This document shows positions 42,282-51,083 of a stretch of DNA of 64,000 bases, piece by piece (within the stretch, counting starts at the first letter, position 1; every line of letters starts with the position of its first letter). Origin of the DNA: Sulfurimicrobium sp963741495. Lineage in GTDB: Bacteria > Pseudomonadota > Gammaproteobacteria > Burkholderiales > Sulfuricellaceae. The stretch covers positions 124,001 through 188,000 of the forward strand of contig CAVUID010000011.1 of assembly GCA_963741495.1 (NCBI GenBank), given 5' to 3'. The translations under genes were made by a program, and so were the position numbers. The notes under the pieces were generated by a model that was not told the DNA's origin, searched no databases, and saw only the letters and a list, made by a program, of their open reading frames with translations.

Positions 42282-43106
42282 TTAGCATTCGATATTGTCG
42301 ATCAGCCGTGTCGTGCCCAACCGGGCAGCACCCAGTACCACCCATGCGGCATCTTCAACCTGTGCGGGTTGCATGGTATTGGCGTTGCGCAGTGAGATGT
42401 AATCCACCTGCCAGCCGTGGCTGGCAAGATCGTCTGTAGCAATTTTTTCCAGCGCAGCGAAATCACGATGGCCGGTTGCAACGGCTTCCTTGATCTGTAC
42501 CAGATTGCGGTAGAGGCGAGGCGCTTCGGCACGTTCTTCCGGGGTCAGGTAGCCGTTGCGCGAGGAGAGGGCGAGGCCGTCTTCGGCGCGGATGGTTTCG
42601 CTGGCGACAATCTCGATGGGCAGGTCGAATTCACGCACCATGCCGCGGATGATGAAGAGCTGCTGATAATCTTTCTTGCCGAACACGGCGCAGGCGGGCT
42701 GCACGATGTTGAAAAGCTTGAGTACGATGGTGGCGACGCCGCGGAAATGCCCGGGCCGGAAGGCGCCGCACAGTTCGCTGGCAATGGGCGGCGGCTCGAC
42801 CTGGAACTGCTGCGAGGTGGGGAATAGTTCCTGTGCGCTGGGGGTGAAGACAATATCGGCGCCGGCAGCCTGAAGTTTGCGGCAATCCTGTTCCAGGGTG
42901 CGCGGGTATTTATCCAGATCCTCGCCGGCACCAAATTGCAGCGGGTTGACGAAAATGCTCACTACCACGGCGCGGCCATGTCGGCGCGCCTGTTCAACCA
43001 GAGCGATATGTCCCTCGTGCAGGTTGCCCATGGTGGGCACGAAGGCCACCGGCTGGCGGCCCCGCAGGGTTTCGCGCAGGACAGATATGGTGGAGATGAT
43101 TTCCAT
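42282..43106 (-). CDS. panC: Pantothenate synthetase
   Basis: 274 residues from ATG 43106. It joins pantoate and beta-alanine using ATP. Motifs: VPTMGNLHEGHIALVEQA (HxGH-type nucleotide site, about 27-44), FVNPLQFGAGEDLDKYPRT, GHFRGVATIVLKLFN and the KMSKS-like LSSRNGYL. The longer upstream frame (to 43262) is only the read-through of REP repeats and is not part of the protein. Last gene of the pcnB-folK-dgk-panB-panC run; the repeat cluster lies between it and panB. Confidence 0.95.
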   Translation of the reverse strand: MEIISTISVLRETLRGRQPVAFVPTMGNLHEGHIALVEQARRHGRAVVVSIFVNPLQFGAGEDLDKYPRTLEQDCRKLQAAGADIVFTPSAQELFPTSQQFQVEPPPIASELCGAFRPGHFRGVATIVLKLFNIVQPACAVFGKKDYQQLFIIRGMVREFDLPIEIVASETIRAEDGLALSSRNGYLTPEERAEAPRLYRNLVQIKEAVATGHRDFAALEKIATDDLASHGWQVDYISLRNANTMQPAQVEDAAWVVLGAARLGTTRLIDNIEC

Positions 43107-43169
43107 CAGTATGAAACTCGCATGGCGAGCCCGCGTCCCCCTTCTCGCCGGATTGAGTGGCAGCCCTGG

Positions 43170-43309
43170 CCCTCTCCCGCTTGCGGGAGAGGGAACAATT
43201 GCCCTCTCTCCCTCTGGGAGAGCGTTGGAGAGAGGGTTGGCCGCCAATCCCGGTGGGGACACCCCTTGCGGGAGCGCCCACGAAGTGGGAGAGGGTTAGG
43301 GGAGAGGGA
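43170..43309. repeat. Cluster of REP-like palindromes between panB and panC
   Basis: At least three units: CCCTCTCCCGCTTGCGGGAG followed by AGGG (43170-43193), CCCTCTCTCCCTCTGGGAGA and onward to GAGAGAGGG (43202-43236), and CCCTTGCGGGAGCGCCCACG with GTGGGAGAGGGTTAGGGG (43263-43309). They lie in the 226-base panB-panC gap and could fold into stable mRNA structure. Confidence 0.85.
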
Positions 43310-43332
43310 AACGGGCAAGTTTTTCATGCCCG

Positions 43333-44124
43333 TCAGAAACAGTGTTCCGGTGCGGGGAAAGCGCCGCTTTTGATGTCGCGCACGAACGCTTCGACCGCAG
43401 CCTGAATACTGCCTGCGCCAGACATGAAGTTTTTGGCAAATTTTGGTGTCTTGCCAGGGTAGATGCCGAGGATGTCGTGCAGCACCAGCACCTGGCCGTC
43501 GCAATCCGGGCCGGCGCCGATGCCGATGGTTGGGATGGACAGTTTGGCACTGACATCCCTGCCCAAGGCGGATGGCATGGCTTCCAGCACCAGCAGGCCC
43601 GCGCTGGCTTGCTGCAATGCCTGAGCGTCGCGCAGCAGGCGTTCTGCCGCCGCGTCGTTGCGACCCTGTACGCGGTAGCCGCCGAGCTGGTGAACCGACT
43701 GGGGCGTGAGCCCGACGTGGCCGCATACCGGGATACCGCGTTCGGTGAGGAAGGCGACGGTTTCCGCCATTGCTTGCCCGCCTTCCAGCTTGACCATGTG
43801 GGCGCCGGCAGCCATCAGCTGAGTAGCGCTGCGCAAGGCCTGCTGCGGGCTTTCCTGATAGCTGCCGAAGGGCAGGTCGGCGACGATGAAGGCCTGCCGG
43901 GTTCCGGCGGCGACGCAGCGGGTGTGGTAAGCCATCTGCTCCAGCGTCACGGCAAGCGTGGTTTCGCTGCCCTGCAGCGTCATGCCGAGCGAGTCGCCCA
44001 CCAGCAGGATATCCATGCCAGCGGTGTCGAGCAGGGAGGCAAAACTGGCGTCGTAGCAGGTCAGGACGGCGATCTTTTCGCCCTTGTCGGCCATCTGTTG
44101 CAGGGTGTGCAGTGTTGTTTTCAA
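43333..44124 (-). CDS. panB: 3-methyl-2-oxobutanoate hydroxymethyltransferase
   Basis: 263 residues from TTG 44124, preceded by AGGG nine bases upstream. It adds a hydroxymethyl group from methylene-tetrahydrofolate to ketoisovalerate, the first pantothenate step. Motifs: VLTCYDASFASLLDTAGMD, LVGDSLGMTLQG (metal Asp), VKLEGG and the catalytic Glu in LVLEAMPS. The N-terminus (MKTTLHTLQQM) is typical. Confidence 0.95.
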   Translation of the reverse strand: MKTTLHTLQQMADKGEKIAVLTCYDASFASLLDTAGMDILLVGDSLGMTLQGSETTLAVTLEQMAYHTRCVAAGTRQAFIVADLPFGSYQESPQQALRSATQLMAAGAHMVKLEGGQAMAETVAFLTERGIPVCGHVGLTPQSVHQLGGYRVQGRNDAAAERLLRDAQALQQASAGLLVLEAMPSALGRDVSAKLSIPTIGIGAGPDCDGQVLVLHDILGIYPGKTPKFAKNFMSGAGSIQAAVEAFVRDIKSGAFPAPEHCF

Positions 44125-44138
44125 TTGGTAAAACCCTT

Positions 44139-44252
44139 TTAACCACGGAGAGCACGGAGAACGGCTGTAAGTATCTCACCCCAAGGGTGAATACCACACG
44201 ACGTAAAATCCATTGCTTTTTCTCCGTGCTCTCCGTGAACTCCGTGGTTAAT
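44139..44252. repeat. Long inverted repeat (CCACGGAG/CTCCGTGG type)
   Basis: AACCACGGAGAGCACGGAGA at the left faces TCTCCGTGCTCTCCGTGAAC and TCCGTGGTTAA at the right, about 55 bases apart. It is a widespread bacterial intergenic repeat sitting between dgk and panB. Confidence 0.75.
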
Positions 44253-44270
44253 CGCTTTTACGGGCTTATT

Positions 44271-44912
44271 CTAGTCCGCCCGGTTGAAAAATTCCCGTCC
44301 GCCGCGCATACCGGCAATCTTTTCCAGCAGCAGCTCGAAATCTTTCGGCTCGCCGGAGAAATTGAAGTTTTCGCTGTTTACGATCAGCAGCGGTGCAGCT
44401 TCGTAGTGATGAAAAAACTGGCTGTAGCCCTCTGTCAGTCGGGCCAGATAGTTGAGTGAAATGGTTTGCTCGTAAGCGATGTTGCGCTGCAGGATACGCT
44501 CCATCAGGGTTTCCACTGGTGTCTGAAGGTAGATGACCAGGTCGGGTTTGAGGGCCTGCGGCTCAAGGTGACGGTAAATTTCGCGATATAGCCTGAATTC
44601 ATCATCGGAAAGATTGAGCCGGGCGAAAAGAGGATCCTTGTCGAGCAGAAAATCCGTGACCGTGCCGTGCTGAAACAGATCGTTCTGCGCCAGATTGCGC
44701 ATCTGCTCGGCGCGCTGGAAGAGGAAGAACAGTTGGGTGGGCAGGGCGTGGCGTTCCGGGTCCTGGTAGAACTTGGCGAGAAACGGGTTGGCGCTCGCAT
44801 CTTCAAGCAGCAGGCGGGTATGCATGCGTTCAGAGAGCAGGCGCGCCAGCGTGGTTTTGCCCGCGCCAATGGGGCCTTCGACGACGATGAGGCGATATTT
44901 CTCCGCCAGCAT
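44271..44912 (-). CDS. Deoxynucleoside kinase (deoxyadenosine/deoxyguanosine kinase family)
   Basis: 213 residues from ATG 44912. P-loop in VVEGPIGAGKTTLARLL (about 9-25), then LPTQLFFLFQRAEQMRN and the ERI-type motif TLMERILQRNIAYEQTI. The family phosphorylates deoxynucleosides for nucleotide salvage. It is regularly located between folK and panB in betaproteobacteria. Start two bases after the folK stop. The true substrate (dA, dG or dC) cannot be told from sequence alone. Confidence 0.88.
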   Translation of the reverse strand: MLAEKYRLIVVEGPIGAGKTTLARLLSERMHTRLLLEDASANPFLAKFYQDPERHALPTQLFFLFQRAEQMRNLAQNDLFQHGTVTDFLLDKDPLFARLNLSDDEFRLYREIYRHLEPQALKPDLVIYLQTPVETLMERILQRNIAYEQTISLNYLARLTEGYSQFFHHYEAAPLLIVNSENFNFSGEPKDFELLLEKIAGMRGGREFFNRAD

Positions 44913-44914
44913 GT

Positions 44915-45457
44915 TTATCCGGCAGCCTGTAACTGCAAAGCGGAAGGCGCTGGCCTTGGCTGGCTTGTCATCACGCGTTCCAGCAACTGGCCTGCGCACT
45001 GGGCGAGGCAATCCAGCGCGGCGCCATGCCCAGGAATGATGCAACTGGGTGCAATCTCGGTGAGCGGCAGGAGGACGAAGGCGCGCTCGTGCATGCGCGG
45101 GTGCGGCAGCGTCAGGCCATGTTCATGGTGAATCAGCCCATCGTAGAGCAGCAGGTCGAGATCGAGCACGCGCGGCGCATTCAGGAATTCACGCACGCGT
45201 CCGCGCTGGTGTTCGATCTCAAGCAGCATTTCGAGCAAAATACGCGGTGCCAGACGGGTCTCGATTTCCGCTACGGCATTGATGAAGTCCGGCTGGTCCG
45301 AATAGCCCCATGGCGCGCTGCGATACAGAGACGAATGGGCGATCAGGCGCGTGTCCGGAAGTTTGTTCAGTTCGCCAAAAGCGTGGCTGACCTGGGAGGC
45401 AGGGTCGTCAAGGTTGCTGCCGAGAGCGATGAAGGCACGAATGGGGCGAGAAGGCAT
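44915..45457 (-). CDS. folK: 6-hydroxymethyl-7,8-dihydropterin pyrophosphokinase
   Basis: 180 residues from ATG 45457. It transfers pyrophosphate from ATP to hydroxymethyl-dihydropterin in folate synthesis. Motifs: AFIALGSNLDDPASQV, LYRSAPWGYSDQPDFINAV and GRVREFLNAPRVLDLDLLLY, with the metal-binding Asp pair, then LPHPRMHERAFVLLPL. The last 20 residues (PAPSALQLQAAG) are a short extra tail. Five bases after the pcnB stop. Confidence 0.93.
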   Translation of the reverse strand: MPSRPIRAFIALGSNLDDPASQVSHAFGELNKLPDTRLIAHSSLYRSAPWGYSDQPDFINAVAEIETRLAPRILLEMLLEIEHQRGRVREFLNAPRVLDLDLLLYDGLIHHEHGLTLPHPRMHERAFVLLPLTEIAPSCIIPGHGAALDCLAQCAGQLLERVMTSQPRPAPSALQLQAAG

Positions 45458-45461
45458 TGGA

Positions 45462-46853
45462 TCAATCCTCAGCCGCAAAATCTGTCGTCTCGGCCGATCC
45501 GGTATCTTTCTTCGGCTTGCGTCGGCGGCGGCGCTTCTTGGGTCCGGTATCGGGCTGCAGCATTTCTGCGCGCTGCACATCGCTACCATGCTGGAAAGTT
45601 TCCCACCAGCGGCCCAGTTCCATGTCCAGTTCGCCGCTTTCGCAGCGCAACAGCAGGAAATCGTAGCCGGCACGGAAGCGCGGGTGGGCAAGCAGCCCGA
45701 ACGGGCGTTTGCCGGCTCGCTGCGCAAAGCGCGGCTGCAGCCCCCAGATTTCCTTCATGTTGGTGGTATAGCGGCGCGGGATGGCGAGCATTTCCACCTG
45801 GGTCTGAATCACTTGTTCCATGGCCTGATAAAGCGCGGGAGTCGTGCGTTCACCTGCCGCTTCGAGTTTCTGCGAAGTCGCCAGCACTTCATGCCACAGC
45901 AGGGCGGCGAACAGGAAAGCCGGGGAAACCGGCTTGTCTTCCTTGATGCGCAAATCGGTCTGGTGCAGGGCCATGGTGACGAAGCGCTCTCCCATGGGTT
46001 GTTCCAGAATCACGTCCAGCAGGGGGAGAACGCCGTGATGCAGACCTTCGGCGCGCAGCTGTTTGAGACTGCGCTGGGCGTGGCCGGAAAAGAGCAACTT
46101 GAGAATTTCGTCGAACAGGCGCGAGGGCGGCACGTCTTCCAGCAGATTTCCCATCTGGGCAATCGGCGCGCGCGAGGCGGGGTCGAGGTGGAATTCCAGC
46201 TTGGCGGCGAAGCGCGCAGCGCGCAGCATGCGCACCGGGTCTTCCTGGTAGCGGGTGCGCGGGTCGCCGATGATGCGCAGCACGCCGTCCTTGATGTCCT
46301 GATAACCATCGATGTAGTCCCAGATTTCGCCGCTGGCAGGGTCGTAGAACAGGGCATTGATGGTGAAATCGCGACGCAGGGCATCCTCGACCTGGCTGCC
46401 GAAAACGTTGTCGCGCAGGATGCGACCGCTTTCATTGGTGACGTGGCGGGCTTTTCTGCCGCTTTCCTCGTCTTCATCCGCTGTGCCTGCAGCCGGTCCG
46501 CGAAAAGTCGAGACCTCGATGGTCTCGGAGCCGCACATGACATGCACCAGCCGGAAGCGGCGCCCGATGATGCGCGAGCGGCGGAAGAGATTGTGTACCT
46601 GCTCCGGCGTGGCGTCGGTGGCGACGTCGTAATCCTTGGGGGTTTTGCCCAGCAGCAGGTCGCGCACCGCGCCTCCGACCACAAAAGCGGCATATCCGGC
46701 GCGCTGGAGTTCGGCCGTGACCTTGATGGCGCATGAACTGATCTGGCTGCGGCGAACGCCGTGTTTTTTTTCGGGAATGATTTTGGGCTGAGCGTGCTGC
46801 GCGGCCTTGGGGAGCGCTTTGCTGAAAACTTTGCGAATGAGTTTGCGTATCAT
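45462..46853 (-). CDS. pcnB: Poly(A) polymerase I
   Basis: 463 residues from ATG 46853. Nucleotidyltransferase head: VVGGAVRDLLLGKTPKDYDV (about 59-78) with the Asp pair. RRDFTINALFYDPASGEIWD and RYQEDPVRMLRAARFAAKL are hallmarks of the bacterial PcnB family. The basic C-terminus (KKRRRRRKPKK) should bind RNA. It adds A-tails to RNAs to promote their decay. First gene of the operon ending with panC. Confidence 0.93.
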   Translation of the reverse strand: MIRKLIRKVFSKALPKAAQHAQPKIIPEKKHGVRRSQISSCAIKVTAELQRAGYAAFVVGGAVRDLLLGKTPKDYDVATDATPEQVHNLFRRSRIIGRRFRLVHVMCGSETIEVSTFRGPAAGTADEDEESGRKARHVTNESGRILRDNVFGSQVEDALRRDFTINALFYDPASGEIWDYIDGYQDIKDGVLRIIGDPRTRYQEDPVRMLRAARFAAKLEFHLDPASRAPIAQMGNLLEDVPPSRLFDEILKLLFSGHAQRSLKQLRAEGLHHGVLPLLDVILEQPMGERFVTMALHQTDLRIKEDKPVSPAFLFAALLWHEVLATSQKLEAAGERTTPALYQAMEQVIQTQVEMLAIPRRYTTNMKEIWGLQPRFAQRAGKRPFGLLAHPRFRAGYDFLLLRCESGELDMELGRWWETFQHGSDVQRAEMLQPDTGPKKRRRRRKPKKDTGSAETTDFAAED

Positions 46854-46928
46854 GGATTTAAGGAGTTTATCGACTTCTAATATGGCGGGCGCAGCGATTA
46901 TACACCCAGGTGGGTTCGATGATGCGTG

Positions 46929-49310
46929 TCAGGCCAGATCGGCGGTCAGCCAGTGTTGATCTTCCACGTTGACCGGCTTGCTGAAGTAGTAACCCTGGCC
47001 ATAGTCAACGCCCATTTTAATCAGCATGGCGATGGTTTCCTCGTCCTCGATGTGTTCGGCGATGGTATGTGCGCCGACGATGTGGGCAAGTTCGCGTATC
47101 TGCTCGACAATTTTCACGTCTTCCTGGTTTTCCTTCAGTTTCAGCACAAAGCTGCCGTCGATCTTGACGAACTCCGGGCGCAGTGCCCGCAGGTAACTGT
47201 AAGTGGAATAACCGACGCCGAAGTCGTCGAGCGCGACATTGCAGCTGCCGGCCCGGATGTCATCGAACAACTGGATGAACTCATGGGACATCTCGACTGT
47301 TTCGCGCTCGGTGAATTCAAGCGTGATGGAACGATCTTTCGCTATTGGGGAATTAAGCAGGTCGCGCAGTTGCTGGGCAAATTCCGGTGCATAGAAGGAG
47401 CTCAGGCTGATGTTGACGAAGAGATGCACGTTCTTGGGAATGGCGTTCAGTGCCTGGCCGATCACAAACAGGTCCATTTCGCGAATCAGACCGAGATCTT
47501 CTGCAATGGGGATGAAGTCGTCTGCCGGCACATAAGTATCACCGCGCCGCATGCGTGTCAGCACTTCATAGGCGAAAATTTTGCGCGTTTTGAGATCGAC
47601 GATGGGTTGCATGAAGGGCAGGATCATGCCGGCGGAAATGGCATTCCTGACTTCAAAGCCCTGCGAGAAGATATCCATGATGGCTTCGCCGCGCTCCCGG
47701 GTCAGGGTGTCGACGCGGTTGCGACCGCTTTTTTTGGCGTGGTAGAGCGCGACATCGGCTGCACGTACCAGATCCTGTGGTGTTTTGCCGTGCACGGGGG
47801 CGACGGCAATCCCCATCGAGGTCTGGACGGTGAGCTGGCCGATGGGCAGGGGAATGACGAGGTGGCTGATATCCTGATGGATCAGGTGGCCGATCTGTTC
47901 GGCTTCCACTTCGTTCACATCCTGCAGCAATAGCGCGAATTCGTCGCCGGCAATACGGGCTACCGTGCCGGCCCGGTGTTTATTGGCGCGCAGCGAATTC
48001 GCCACAGTGCGCAAAACTTCATCGCCGACCGGATGGCCATAGGTGTCGTTGATAAATTTGAAGCCATCAATATCCACGATCATCAATGCCAGGGAATGGC
48101 CCTTGTGCAGGTTGACGTGCAGCAGGTTTTCCAGCTGCTTGTCGAAGTGGCGGCGGTTGTGGGCGCCAGTAAGCGGATCGGTGATGGTGAGGTGGTAGAG
48201 ATCCTGTTCGTGCCGGTGCTGCAACTCCTGCAGGTGGAGGGTCTCGGTGACGTCTTCCAGAGTGCCGATCAGGCCGGTGACTGCGCCTGATTCGTCGTGT
48301 TGCAGCGAAGTGCTCATCTGCATCCATACGGATCTGCCATCCTGGGCGCGAACTTCGAGCTGCAATTCGGAGAGCGGGATATGCTCCAGTCTTCCGGCTT
48401 CAAAATACCCCTGATGCCTGGGCTGTATGAGGTAACCGGCAAAAGGCTGATTCAGCGTGGTTTCAGCCGCATAGCCGGTGAGTTCTTCCCAGGCCGGATT
48501 AAGGAAGGTAATGAGGCCATTCTGGTCGACTTCCAGCAGCACTTCCTGCATGTTGTTCACCAGATTGCGCAGCTTGAGCTCATTTTCCGCCAGTTGGGTG
48601 CGGGTTTTTTCAAGTTCATGAATCTGGCGCTTCATGGTTTTGGCGCTTTCGATGAAAGCGTCGGAAAGATTTCTGACTTCGTCGCTGGCGTTGGCTTCCG
48701 TTGCCAGCATGGTTTTTTCCCAGTTGCCCTGAGAAACTTCCCTTGCCATGGCGGCAAGCGGAGTGAGCGGCGCCATCACCGATCGCACCAGCAACTGGAT
48801 CGCGATCAGGTCAACGCCGAGCAGCAGCATGAAGAGGTAGGAGACATCGTTCAGCAGACTGCGGATTTTTTCGTTGAGCGGGTCGTTGGACAGTTCGATC
48901 GTCATCAGGCCTACCGGACCCTGCTCGGATTTGAGTTCGGTACTGATTCGGGGGCGGGGGTCAGCCGCTTTGAACCAGTTGGCAATCGGATGCAGGCTGC
49001 TGTTCTCCCTGGCTTGCTGGAAGAGGGTGTTGCCAGCGCTATCCTTGACCGTGATGCCGGAAACGCCGCGGTCGCCGAGCATGGTGCCGAGATAGTCCGG
49101 TATCCCGGCGCGGTCATGGCGGATGAGGTGTGATACAGCGGGGCCGGTGATGCCGATCATTTTGTGGCCCAGCACCTGCCGATTGGTGATTTCGTTGCCG
49201 ACCTGCTGTATCAGCAGGTAAGTGGCAAACAGGCCGACCACGATCAATTGCAACAGCGCGATCGCTAGCATGATGCGTTTGTGCAGCGTGCGCGGCTGGA
49301 AAAGTTTCAT
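46929..49310 (-). CDS. Membrane-bound GGDEF-EAL protein with PAS domain
   Basis: 793 residues. TM1 (about 13-35), a periplasmic sensor (36-155), TM2 (157-178), HAMP (to about 230), PAS (about 240-365), GGDEF (about 375-540) and EAL (about 550-793). The A-site reads RIAGDEFALLL, an accepted GGDEF variant. In the EAL domain the signature is YEVLTR, followed by DDFGVGYSTYSYL, so phosphodiesterase activity is possible. It would set c-di-GMP levels in response to an envelope signal. ATG 49310 is near the end of a gap; no operon partner. Confidence 0.9.
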   Translation of the reverse strand: MKLFQPRTLHKRIMLAIALLQLIVVGLFATYLLIQQVGNEITNRQVLGHKMIGITGPAVSHLIRHDRAGIPDYLGTMLGDRGVSGITVKDSAGNTLFQQARENSSLHPIANWFKAADPRPRISTELKSEQGPVGLMTIELSNDPLNEKIRSLLNDVSYLFMLLLGVDLIAIQLLVRSVMAPLTPLAAMAREVSQGNWEKTMLATEANASDEVRNLSDAFIESAKTMKRQIHELEKTRTQLAENELKLRNLVNNMQEVLLEVDQNGLITFLNPAWEELTGYAAETTLNQPFAGYLIQPRHQGYFEAGRLEHIPLSELQLEVRAQDGRSVWMQMSTSLQHDESGAVTGLIGTLEDVTETLHLQELQHRHEQDLYHLTITDPLTGAHNRRHFDKQLENLLHVNLHKGHSLALMIVDIDGFKFINDTYGHPVGDEVLRTVANSLRANKHRAGTVARIAGDEFALLLQDVNEVEAEQIGHLIHQDISHLVIPLPIGQLTVQTSMGIAVAPVHGKTPQDLVRAADVALYHAKKSGRNRVDTLTRERGEAIMDIFSQGFEVRNAISAGMILPFMQPIVDLKTRKIFAYEVLTRMRRGDTYVPADDFIPIAEDLGLIREMDLFVIGQALNAIPKNVHLFVNISLSSFYAPEFAQQLRDLLNSPIAKDRSITLEFTERETVEMSHEFIQLFDDIRAGSCNVALDDFGVGYSTYSYLRALRPEFVKIDGSFVLKLKENQEDVKIVEQIRELAHIVGAHTIAEHIEDEETIAMLIKMGVDYGQGYYFSKPVNVEDQHWLTADLA

Positions 49311-49371
49311 TTTTTAACCCGGGTTGAAATCGGGAAAAAAGGAGGGTGGATATTTATCAGGCATGTTGGAG

Positions 49372-50136
49372 CTATTCTAAGGTGGGCAGGAAATAATTTC
49401 CATCACTTGTTTGAATTTGCTGGAATCCGCACTGGTAAAGGCTTTCCATGTTATTTCCGGTGATCATGTGAACGCTTTCGCCACTTGAAATACTGCCTCG
49501 GTCATGGATCAGCAGGGCGTGGCTGCAAAAGTGGCTGGCCCAGAAAATGTCGTGCAGCACCATGACAACCGTTTTCTGCCTGAGGTTGGCCAGTTCGCGA
49601 AACAGTTTCATCATCGCCAGCTGGTGCGGCAGGTCGAGGTGTTGCAGCGGTTCGTCAAGAAACAGGATGTCAGGATCCTGGGCCAGCAGTTGCGCAATGC
49701 GCACCCGCTGGCGCTCGCCGCCGGAGAGCGTGGCGAATGATTGTGCCCCTGCCTGTGCCATGCCGGTCTGCTCCAGCGCGTGATGTGCAGCCTTGTGGTC
49801 GCTCTCGTCCGGCTGCCAGCTGCCGGCATGCGGAAAACGTCCCAGCAGCACATAATCCAGTGCCGGCCCGGAAAAGGCGGTGCTTTCCTCCTGCAGCAGC
49901 ACGCCGATGCGCTGCGCCAGATTCCTGCGCGGGATACTGGCCATTGGCTTCCCATCAAGCTGTATACGGCCCGAAGCAGGTTTCGATAGGCCGCACAGGG
50001 CATGGATCAGGGTGGTCTTGCCGCTGCCGTTTCTCCCGAGGATGGCCCAGCACTGGCCAGCCTCCAGCGATAGTGTCAGATCCTGGCACAGCACTTTGCC
50101 GGGAACAGTCAGTTGGAGGTTTTGCGTCTGCATCAT
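49372..50136 (-). CDS. Iron-siderophore/cobalamin-type ABC transporter ATPase (FecE/BtuD-like)
   Basis: 254 residues. Walker A AILGRNGSGKTTLIHAL (about 32-48), Q-loop LLQEESTAFSG, signature LSGGERQRVRIAQLLAQD and Walker B ILFLDEPLQHLD. The start codon shares a base with the permease stop (TGATG), so both are coupled. With the permease it makes the inner-membrane part of an importer of the FecCD/BtuCD class. No periplasmic binding protein is adjacent. A CbiM-like gene close by hints at cobalt or cobalamin, but substrate is not proven. Confidence 0.88.
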   Translation of the reverse strand: MMQTQNLQLTVPGKVLCQDLTLSLEAGQCWAILGRNGSGKTTLIHALCGLSKPASGRIQLDGKPMASIPRRNLAQRIGVLLQEESTAFSGPALDYVLLGRFPHAGSWQPDESDHKAAHHALEQTGMAQAGAQSFATLSGGERQRVRIAQLLAQDPDILFLDEPLQHLDLPHQLAMMKLFRELANLRQKTVVMVLHDIFWASHFCSHALLIHDRGSISSGESVHMITGNNMESLYQCGFQQIQTSDGNYFLPTLE

Positions 50137-51083
50137 CAGCGCCGCCGGGATAGCAGGAACAGCAGCAGCGGAACGCCGGTCAGGGCAGTCAGCACGCCGA
50201 CCGGGAGCTGTTGCGGCGCGAAGATGGTGCGTGCCAGGGTGTCGGCCAGGGTGAGGAAGCTGCCCCCCAGCAGGATGGCGCCTGGAATCAGCCAACGGTG
50301 GCTGTTCATGCCCAGAAGACGCAGCAGGTGAGGGATGACCAGGCCGACGAAGCCGATGCTGCCGGCTTCCAGTACCGCTGCTGTGGTGGCCACGGCAGCG
50401 ATGAGATAAATGGCGGCCTGAACAGGCAGCACCGCGATGCCCAGCGATTTTGCCTTGAGTTCCCCGATCGCCAGCACATCCAGATGGCGGGCAAGCAGGG
50501 CGCTGGCAGCGCCGGTGACCAGCAGCACAGCCCAGGTTGGAGCGGGCGACTGGGCATAGGACAGGTCGCCCATGAGCCAGTAAAGCATGCCGTGGATGCC
50601 GGCGCTGGGTGCAATACTGAGCAAGAGGCTGATCAGCGCTCCGAATCCGGCGGACAGGGCAATGCCGGTGAGCAGCAGGTGATGGATGCTCCAGGCGTGG
50701 CGGCGGAAACTCAGCGCCGGTACCAGCAGCAGCGCGAGCAGCGCGCCGCCGAGCGCGGAGAACTTGATGGCGGCGGCCAGCCCCAGCAGCATCGCGCCAA
50801 GGGCGCCTGTGGCGGCGCCGCCGGAAATGCCCAGCAGGTAAGGGTCGGCGAGGGGGTTGCGCAGCAACACCTGTAACAACACGCCAGATAGCGCCAGCAG
50901 CGCGCCGCAGGCAAAGGCGCTGGCAGCGCGCGGTGCGCGCAGCTGCCAGAGGATTTCCTGCTGCGCTTCGCTGCCGTGCAGCAGTTGAGCCAGAGAAAGG
51001 TCGGTGCTGCCTGAGAGTAGCGCACTCAGGATGCTGACAGGTGCCAGCAGCAGGAGCCCGAAGAACAGCAGGCGCTGGGGCAT
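50136..51083 (-). CDS. FecCD/BtuC-type ABC transporter permease
   Basis: 315 residues with about nine transmembrane helices; somewhat shorter than the usual 330. Family motifs: LRAPRAASAFACGALLALSG, LRNPLADPYLLGISGGAATG (about 75-95) and the coupling-helix region GSIGFVGLVIPHLLRLLGMN. The ATG overlaps the stop of the HAD gene by one base (TAATG). Imports siderophore iron or cobalamin in known members. Confidence 0.88.
   Translation of the reverse strand: MPQRLLFFGLLLLAPVSILSALLSGSTDLSLAQLLHGSEAQQEILWQLRAPRAASAFACGALLALSGVLLQVLLRNPLADPYLLGISGGAATGALGAMLLGLAAAIKFSALGGALLALLLVPALSFRRHAWSIHHLLLTGIALSAGFGALISLLLSIAPSAGIHGMLYWLMGDLSYAQSPAPTWAVLLVTGAASALLARHLDVLAIGELKAKSLGIAVLPVQAAIYLIAAVATTAAVLEAGSIGFVGLVIPHLLRLLGMNSHRWLIPGAILLGGSFLTLADTLARTIFAPQQLPVGVLTALTGVPLLLFLLSRRR

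Noticed and set aside
42282..43262. Longer PanC start at 43262
   Set aside because: The extra N-terminus is only the translation of REP repeats; the family N-terminus begins at ATG 43106.
43170..43309. Repeated units that could look like a small CRISPR array
   Set aside because: The units are REP-like palindromes of unequal length with no regular spacers, and no cas genes are in the window.
46929..49310. Loss of diguanylate cyclase and phosphodiesterase function from AGDEF and EVL motifs
   Set aside because: AGDEF and EVL are accepted active variants, so the motifs alone do not show loss of activity.
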